Shown: one piece after another, positions 5,618 to 9,998 of the stretch
How the letters are laid out: each line of letters opens with the position of its first letter
Position numbering within the stretch: the first letter of the stretch is position 1
NCBI GenBank assembly: GCA_903854365.1
Contig: CAINWE010000274.1
Coordinates: 1 to 9,998 of the forward strand
Source: Oligoflexia bacterium
GTDB taxonomy: Bacteria > Bdellovibrionota > UBA1018
Direction of reading: 5' to 3'
DNA: 9,998 bases
Notes under the pieces: model-generated
What the model saw: only the letters and a program-made list of their open reading frames with translations
Told to the model about the DNA's origin: nothing
Database searches by the model: none
Position numbers and translations under genes: made by a program

Positions 5618-7090
5618 TTCCATCGCCTTCAGAAACTTAGGAATAAACCCATCGAACCCACCATTCGAGAGCACTGCAACCACGTCGCCCTGTTTGGCTA
5701 GCTTCGCAAGATCAGACACGCCACGCTCCACCGACTCCAAAAGAAAAGCTCCCTTGCCCTGCTTTTTCAAATCATCCACGAGCATGGCACTAGAGAACTG
5801 ATCCTCAGGAGCAATTCGAGTTTGATCATAGGGACTCGAAATCCAAACAAGGTCCGATTCCAGAAATGCTTGCACGTAATCCGCTTGAAATACCTTACGA
5901 CGCGATGTCGCACTTCTCGGCTCAAAGACCGCAATCAACCGACGTCCTGGATATTTTGAACGCAAGCCTTTGAGGGTCTCTCTCACGGCAGTCGGGTGAT
6001 GAGCAAAATCATCGATCACCAGAACTCCCTTGGGTTCCCCCCGGACTTCCTGCCGGCGCTTAACTCCGCGAAACGATCTAAAAGCTGCCACAACCCTCTT
6101 GGGATCTAATCCAAGCTCGCGGGCTTGAATCCAAACTGCCAAAGCATTCAGAAAATTATGAACTCCAGAAATCTGGAGCGTCAACTGGTCAACTCGGTTT
6201 TGACCGTCAAAAATAGAAAAACTCGAAAGCCCGTCCACAACTTTGACGTCTCGAACTGTAAAGCGGGCTTTTCCGTCTAAACTTGTCCCGTAGGTCAATA
6301 CAGGCACTTTCGCTTGCAAAGCAAGCTCTTGAACAGTCGAATAATCCGTACAACAGATGAGCCGGCCGCCGGTTCTGATCCGAGTCATCAGCCCCACGAA
6401 AGCCTTCATGACCGCATTTAAGTCGGAATAAATATCAGCGTGATCAAATTCAACCGAGGTCAGAATGACATCTTCAGGCAAATAGTGATTAAACTTAGGC
6501 ACTTTATCCCAAAACGCGGTATCGTACTCATCTCCCTCGAGAACAAAATAACCTCGCCTGCCATTTCCAGAAGCTTGCCCTGGAGCGTTCGCAAAATCTC
6601 GCTCAGAAAGGTAAAAACTTTGCGGCAGATCGTGAGAAACTCCACCGATAAAATAGCTTGGGTCTTGGCCACACTCGGATAGTACATGAGCAAGCAAACT
6701 CGAAGTTGTGGTTTTACCATGGGTCCCTGCCACCACTAAGTTCTGTGTCTTCGTGAGAAGCAATCGCTCCATCCCCTCAGGCAAAGATGTGTATACATAC
6801 CCACCGTCAATCGCGGCCCGCGCCTCCGGATTATCGGAACGAATCACATTGCCGATCACCACTAAATCAGGCCGTGTCCCCAGCGCCTGAAGGTTCTCTG
6901 CTCGGTAGCCGTTCAGGAGTTGAACTCCTGAGGCTTTTAGAACATCGCTCATCGGTGGATAGATATTTTGATCACTCCCACTGACTTGAATGCCCCGACG
7001 CTGCAGATAGGACGCAAAAGCACCCATGAGCGTGCCGCAAACCCCCACGATATGGACCTGTTTTAATGAATTGAGATCAGGTAAGTTCAT
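5615..7090 (-). CDS. mpl: UDP-N-acetylmuramate:L-alanyl-gamma-D-glutamyl-meso-diaminopimelate ligase
   Basis: Mpl is a cytoplasmic ATP-dependent ligase that joins recovered murein tripeptide to UDP-MurNAc, feeding recycled wall material back into peptidoglycan synthesis. The 491-residue product is full length with a short insertion. Motifs in order: VHIVGVCGTLMGAFA (12-26) and SGSDQNIYPPMS (37-48) of the UDP-MurNAc domain; P-loop AGTHGKTTT (121-129, K126); EGDEYDTAFWDK (185-196); EFDHADIY (214-221); GVHNFLNAL (309-317); RRQEVRGE (345-352); DDFAHHPTA (360-368); EPRS (390-393); SNGGFDGF (475-482). CGTxMG together with EYDxAFxDK separates Mpl from MurC. A Gly/Asn-rich insertion at about 164-180 precedes the second substrate motif. 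The ATG has a strong GAGGTGA just upstream. It follows the serine-hydrolase gene by 65 bases, and a promoter-like pair in that gap could drive it separately. Confidence 0.96.
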   Translation of the reverse strand: MNLPDLNSLKQVHIVGVCGTLMGAFASYLQRRGIQVSGSDQNIYPPMSDVLKASGVQLLNGYRAENLQALGTRPDLVVIGNVIRSDNPEARAAIDGGYVYTSLPEGMERLLLTKTQNLVVAGTHGKTTTSSLLAHVLSECGQDPSYFIGGVSHDLPQSFYLSERDFANAPGQASGNGRRGYFVLEGDEYDTAFWDKVPKFNHYLPEDVILTSVEFDHADIYSDLNAVMKAFVGLMTRIRTGGRLICCTDYSTVQELALQAKVPVLTYGTSLDGKARFTVRDVKVVDGLSSFSIFDGQNRVDQLTLQISGVHNFLNALAVWIQARELGLDPKRVVAAFRSFRGVKRRQEVRGEPKGVLVIDDFAHHPTAVRETLKGLRSKYPGRRLIAVFEPRSATSRRKVFQADYVQAFLESDLVWISSPYDQTRIAPEDQFSSAMLVDDLKKQGKGAFLLESVERGVSDLAKLAKQGDVVAVLSNGGFDGFIPKFLKAME

Positions 7091-7114
7091 GATTCACCTC
7101 GTCATTCCTACCTG

Positions 7115-7144
7115 ATTGTCCCACTCATTGAGCGCGCCCGTCAA
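7115..7144 (-). promoter_or_regulatory. Candidate internal promoter for mpl
   Basis: On the minus strand, TTGACG (plus 7139-7144, 5 of 6 to -35 consensus) and GACAAT (plus 7115-7120, 4 of 6 to -10) are 18 bases apart. Transcription would start roughly 20 bases before the mpl ATG. This would let mpl be expressed apart from the upstream genes of the cluster. Confidence 0.4.
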
Positions 7145-7155
7145 CTTAGAATCCG

Positions 7156-8292
7156 TTACTCACTCGAACGTAAATCCGTCCGAACCGCATCATGGAGGAT
7201 CGGCCTGAACTCCTTCATCTTTGTATTATCCCGAGCCGGATGAACTCGATTCGACAGCAACACGACCGCCACCTGAGCATCTAAATCGTACCAAACTGAG
7301 GTCCCTGAAAATCCCAGATGTCCCACCGAGTGTCTCGAGAAAAACCGACCCGCAGAAGAACCCACCTCAGATGGGGTATCCCATCCCAGCGTCCGTCCGC
7401 ACCCTACTGGACTGGACACAGGAGTCCACATTTGAGCCAAAGTCTGAGGCGTCAACAATCTCCCCAACACCAAACCTCGAATGAACCCGAGAACCCCCTC
7501 AGCGTTCCCAAATACACCGGCATGCCCTGCGTAGCCACCCATCGCCCAACAATTATCATCATGAACTTCACCCTGCAGAACACGCTCCCTCCAGGGACAA
7601 AGCTCCGTCGCAGCGATCTCCTCCGAAACCTGATGCCCTACTCGAAACTCTAATCCCGTCAAACCCATTGGACGCCATACAAAAGCCTCAACAGCACGGT
7701 GAAGCGGTCGTCCCGTCAATTTTTCTAACATAAATCCCAGAAGCAAAAAGGACACATCCGAATAAAGCATTTTCGTGCCTGGCTTTTCGTCAGGCACTTC
7801 ACCCAAAATGAGCTTTCTCATCAGGGATTGACGCCTTTCTACCGAGACTCTTTCAAGCTGCGCACCCCCCCCGTGAGGTGCAAGCTGTGCCCGAAGCGTT
7901 TGCCAAAATGACCTCCACGCCACAAAACCCGCAGTATGAGAAAGTAAGTGCCTCAACTCCACGTCCGACGAGCCAAACTCAGGCAAAACTGATGAAATCG
8001 GAGTATCCCAACTCAACCATCCTCGATCCACCAGTGCAGCCGCTAAGGGGGCTGTTGCAACGACCTTCGTCAATGAAGCTAGATCAAAAACGGTCTCAAC
8101 TGACAGCCTCAAGCGAGAAGGCACCTGGCGTCGCTCTCCAGCTAACCCGAGCAAAAACCGGTCAGGCTCCCTGTTGCGCCAAATACCGACGACGAAACCC
8201 GGAGCGACCCGGGAGTCGACGCCACGTCGCAAAGCCTGCAAAGTCATTGGAAACTGCTTAGGATCAAGAAGTACTGTGGACGTCGGTCCCAC
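7156..8292 (-). CDS. Class-C beta-lactamase-fold serine hydrolase
   Basis: This 378-residue protein belongs to the beta-lactamase/penicillin-binding-protein-like hydrolases (family of AmpC, EstB and D-aminopeptidases). Catalytic motifs are present: SLTK (73-76, nucleophile S73 and base K76), YSD (177-179, the YxN-equivalent with Asp in place of Asn) and HLG (325-327, the KTG equivalent, in GHLGFSGT). Asp and His at these positions are common in the non-lactamase members, so an esterase, amidase or D-amino-acid peptidase is likelier than a true beta-lactamase. No signal peptide is visible, which suggests a cytoplasmic enzyme. The start is GTG at 8292, 2 bases after the stop of the preceding gene, with GGTGA 7 bases upstream; an ATG at codon 16 has no good site. 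Tight coupling to the oxidoreductase gene and the downstream mpl suggest work on murein peptides or D-Ala derivatives, which is inference. Confidence 0.85.
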   Translation of the reverse strand: MGPTSTVLLDPKQFPMTLQALRRGVDSRVAPGFVVGIWRNREPDRFLLGLAGERRQVPSRLRLSVETVFDLASLTKVVATAPLAAALVDRGWLSWDTPISSVLPEFGSSDVELRHLLSHTAGFVAWRSFWQTLRAQLAPHGGGAQLERVSVERRQSLMRKLILGEVPDEKPGTKMLYSDVSFLLLGFMLEKLTGRPLHRAVEAFVWRPMGLTGLEFRVGHQVSEEIAATELCPWRERVLQGEVHDDNCWAMGGYAGHAGVFGNAEGVLGFIRGLVLGRLLTPQTLAQMWTPVSSPVGCGRTLGWDTPSEVGSSAGRFFSRHSVGHLGFSGTSVWYDLDAQVAVVLLSNRVHPARDNTKMKEFRPILHDAVRTDLRSSE

Positions 8293-8294
8293 TC

Positions 8295-9512
8295 TTAAAT
8301 CACCAAATTTTCACGAATGAGTTGACCTGCCTCAAATCGCTTTCCAGAAAGTTGAGAAATATCTACAGTCTTCGAGCGACCAAAAATAATTTCCTCAGCC
8401 AGTGCCAACCCAGCAGCATAACTGTGCATGACGCCATGACCGGAGAACGAGTGCGCCTCAAAAACTCTATCTTGAACCTCTCCCATGATGCCGCACTCAT
8501 CCGGAGACACCTCATAGAGCCCGGCCCAACCGGTCACATGCTTCAATCTCTCAAAGGCAGTGGAACGCTCATAGAGGGCTGGCCAAATGCGTTCCTCAAA
8601 GAATCGCTCCCCATCATACTCAAAATTGATTCCAGCCGGCTCGTCGTGATTGGCAAAGCCGGCAAGGCCATTCATTGCCTCCGGGTGAAAATACACCCCT
8701 GAGGTATCCACAATCATTCCATAGGCCGTGAGATCTACATCTCGCCCGTCAAAAATACACACTTGCCTTCTCACCGGATGCGCAGGTGTTTTGTAGCCCA
8801 AAATTCGAGCTACCCGAAACGCCCACGGCCCTGCACAATTAATCACTCGTTGGGCGCGATACTCTACCTTCGAGCGTCCCAGATGCGGGAGCTCAGAGGC
8901 CGCAATCTCCAACTTGGTCTCGTGAGACATGACTTTTTCAAATCGCTCACACGTCGCGTGCACGAGCGTGCCTGACCCCGCATCGTAGCGGCATTCCCTC
9001 AGCACCGTGCGATCCACAAACTCCACCCCAGAACTTCGAGCGAGCTCACGATAATGCTTTTTAAGTAAATTGGGGTTAATCAAACCATCTCGAGGGGCAA
9101 ATAGAGCACCCGCAATGCCGTCCGTCTTATCCAGAAATGGAATTCGACTCCGAAGCTGAGCCACGTCCCAAACCTCCACAGGCCAGCCCATTTTTGCTTG
9201 AACTTCTCGCGCTGCGACCGCCCTCGCCCATCGCTCGGCAGGGTGGAGCCAAAGGTAGCCGCAAGGTTTGTATCCTACCTCTTGAGCCACCTCAGAGAAA
9301 TAATCGATGGTGATTTTTGACATTTCGATATTAATCGGCTGAACCCAGGTAGCCCGCACTCCCCCTGCGTTCAACTCCGAACTACTCAGCGTGCCCTCGA
9401 GATCGAGATCAATGACATGAATCCCCGTCATTCCTAATCGAGCCAAATGCATGGCAGTGCTACTACCAATCACCCCGGCACCAATGATTAAGGTCTCAAC
9501 CTTCTGAATCAT
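8295..9512 (-). CDS. FAD-dependent oxidoreductase, DAO family (sarcosine oxidase/D-amino-acid oxidase-like)
   Basis: This 405-residue flavoprotein is predicted to oxidise a secondary or D-amino acid. The N-terminal Rossmann fold has VETLIIGAGVIGSSTAMHLARLG (dinucleotide motif GAGVIG at 11-16) and an acidic strand end HVIDLD (32-37) for the FAD ribose. Further family landmarks are VINCAGPW (223-230), GLYEVSPDECGIMG (331-344) and FSGHGVMHSYAAGLALAE (356-373) near the flavin. The sequence reads closest to sarcosine oxidase beta subunit/FOXRED1-like members; the substrate cannot be told from sequence alone. The ATG at 9512 lies 10 bases after the preceding stop and lacks a clear ribosome binding site, so translation may be coupled. 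The serine-hydrolase gene starts 2 bases downstream. Company of L,D-transpeptidase and mpl makes D-Ala or another wall-derived D-amino acid an attractive but unproven substrate. Confidence 0.85.
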   Translation of the reverse strand: MIQKVETLIIGAGVIGSSTAMHLARLGMTGIHVIDLDLEGTLSSSELNAGGVRATWVQPINIEMSKITIDYFSEVAQEVGYKPCGYLWLHPAERWARAVAAREVQAKMGWPVEVWDVAQLRSRIPFLDKTDGIAGALFAPRDGLINPNLLKKHYRELARSSGVEFVDRTVLRECRYDAGSGTLVHATCERFEKVMSHETKLEIAASELPHLGRSKVEYRAQRVINCAGPWAFRVARILGYKTPAHPVRRQVCIFDGRDVDLTAYGMIVDTSGVYFHPEAMNGLAGFANHDEPAGINFEYDGERFFEERIWPALYERSTAFERLKHVTGWAGLYEVSPDECGIMGEVQDRVFEAHSFSGHGVMHSYAAGLALAEEIIFGRSKTVDISQLSGKRFEAGQLIRENLVI

Positions 9513-9522
9513 GTCGGAAATT

Positions 9523-9998
9523 TTACCACATCAACTGAGAAAAAGTCTCGGCAATGATCTTGGCCTGATTGTTTTCCTCAGCAATATAGAGGATCTTCGT
9601 CCCTCGGGAGCGATGGCCCCATCCGCCCGACTTCATTTTTGATCGATAATTTTGCGTGAAAGTGACTACTGAATATTTAGGATGTCTATAAAATTTCACA
9701 TCTTCGGGATTAATCTCGATCGTCGAATACTTGCGATTCAGATCGGTCTTATAGGCCTTCCAAGCTGCCTTGTTCTTATCTTGGGCAGAAAAATCTGAGT
9801 GATAGTGATCGATATACCGGTCAATATCTTTACTTTCCCAATCCTTCACCCAGCCGTCGAAAAACTCCTTCAATCGAGAATCGACGGACGGACTCATAAA
9901 CTCGTCAGTGAGCTCTGAAAAAATTAAAATCGGGGTCAATCCCAAACGAACATGAGGTTTGATCTCCTGAATTTCCTCATTCTTGACCACCACGCAAC
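9523..9998 (-). CDS. L,D-transpeptidase/L,D-carboxypeptidase with NTF2-like domain (C-terminal part; 5' end outside window)
   Basis: The frame is open to the window edge and the gene is cut there. The first complete codon inside the window, TGC at 9994-9996, encodes Cys, and the split codon before it ends in GT, compatible with Gly. The sequence C-VVVKNEEIQEIKPHVRLGLTP then fits the end of the YkuD catalytic motif (xGC-V-V-V-x-N-x-D/E), so this is very probably the catalytic cysteine. PILIFSEL (22-29, counting that Cys as 1) is the last strand of the catalytic domain. Residues 42-157 form an NTF2/SnoaL-like domain (LKEFFDGWVKDWESKDIDRY, VVTFTQNYRS, TKILYIAEE). This architecture is that of Helicobacter Csd6 and Campylobacter Pgp2, periplasmic enzymes that trim or cross-link murein peptides. 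An in-frame GTG at 9991-9993 is Val within the motif, not the start. The oxidoreductase gene follows after 10 bases. Confidence 0.82.
   Translation of the reverse strand, partial: CVVVKNEEIQEIKPHVRLGLTPILIFSELTDEFMSPSVDSRLKEFFDGWVKDWESKDIDRYIDHYHSDFSAQDKNKAAWKAYKTDLNRKYSTIEINPEDVKFYRHPKYSVVTFTQNYRSKMKSGGWGHRSRGTKILYIAEENNQAKIIAETFSQLMW

Noticed and set aside
7878..8261. 127-codon plus-strand ORF opposite the serine-hydrolase gene
   Set aside because: It lies wholly antisense to the segment encoding the SLTK motif; its Pro/Ser/Arg-rich product looks like a translation shadow.
7156..8292. Antibiotic-resistance beta-lactamase
   Set aside because: There is no visible signal peptide, and the second and third motifs are YSD and HLG rather than YxN and KTG, pointing to another hydrolase in the same fold.
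8322..8702. 126-codon plus-strand ORF opposite the oxidoreductase gene
   Set aside because: It is antisense to the conserved C-terminal flavin-binding region of a clear DAO-family protein, and has no recognisable domain of its own.
9991..9993. GTG as the start of a 156-residue NTF2-like protein
   Set aside because: The frame is open upstream to the edge, and this Val is part of the catalytic-motif sequence following a Cys, so it is internal to a longer gene.

Overview
The window looks like chromosomal DNA of a Gram-negative bacterium. It holds two outer-membrane barrel-type proteins, an Mpl murein-peptide ligase (implying meso-diaminopimelate peptidoglycan) and an L,D-transpeptidase fragment. 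A Hanks-type Ser/Thr kinase with a GGMAEIY glycine loop and PEGA-like C-terminal modules sits beside an OmpR-type regulator. That mix is typical of Bdellovibrionota, Myxococcota and related former deltaproteobacteria. I favour Bdellovibrionota, but this is inference from gene content, not from a marker gene. Coding density is high. There is no rRNA, tRNA, insertion sequence, integrase or CRISPR array, and no gene-free stretch longer than about 205 bases.

Region 1 (1-4331) is a divergent signalling and envelope locus. Leftward run a PorV/FadL-like outer-membrane protein (395-1504) and, 18 bases downstream, a protein that starts with a degenerate receiver domain and leaves the window (1-376). 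Rightward run an OmpR-family response regulator (1593-2309) and a membrane-anchored Ser/Thr kinase (2367-4331), 57 bases apart. The two arms share an AT-rich 88-base divergent intergenic region. No histidine kinase is present.

Region 2 (4332-5614) holds small exported proteins: an orphan barrel-like protein (4536-5048) behind a recognisable sigma70-type promoter, and a secreted, unusually compact tail-collar (Mdp-like) protein (5184-5516). Between them lie a possible 28-codon ORF and a perfect 8+2+8 dyad placed where the -35 element of the tail-collar gene would be.

Region 3 (5615-9998) is a leftward peptidoglycan-oriented cluster. In transcription order it contains the 3' part of an L,D-transpeptidase/L,D-carboxypeptidase with a C-terminal NTF2-like domain, an FAD-dependent DAO-family oxidoreductase, a class-C beta-lactamase-fold serine hydrolase, and mpl. 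The window edge falls exactly at the likely catalytic cysteine of the transpeptidase. Gaps of 10 and 2 bases bind the first three genes together; mpl follows after 65 bases and may have its own promoter. One coherent but untested reading is cell-wall turnover: D-Ala removal and peptide trimming, oxidation of a released D-amino acid, and re-ligation of the recovered murein peptide to UDP-MurNAc.
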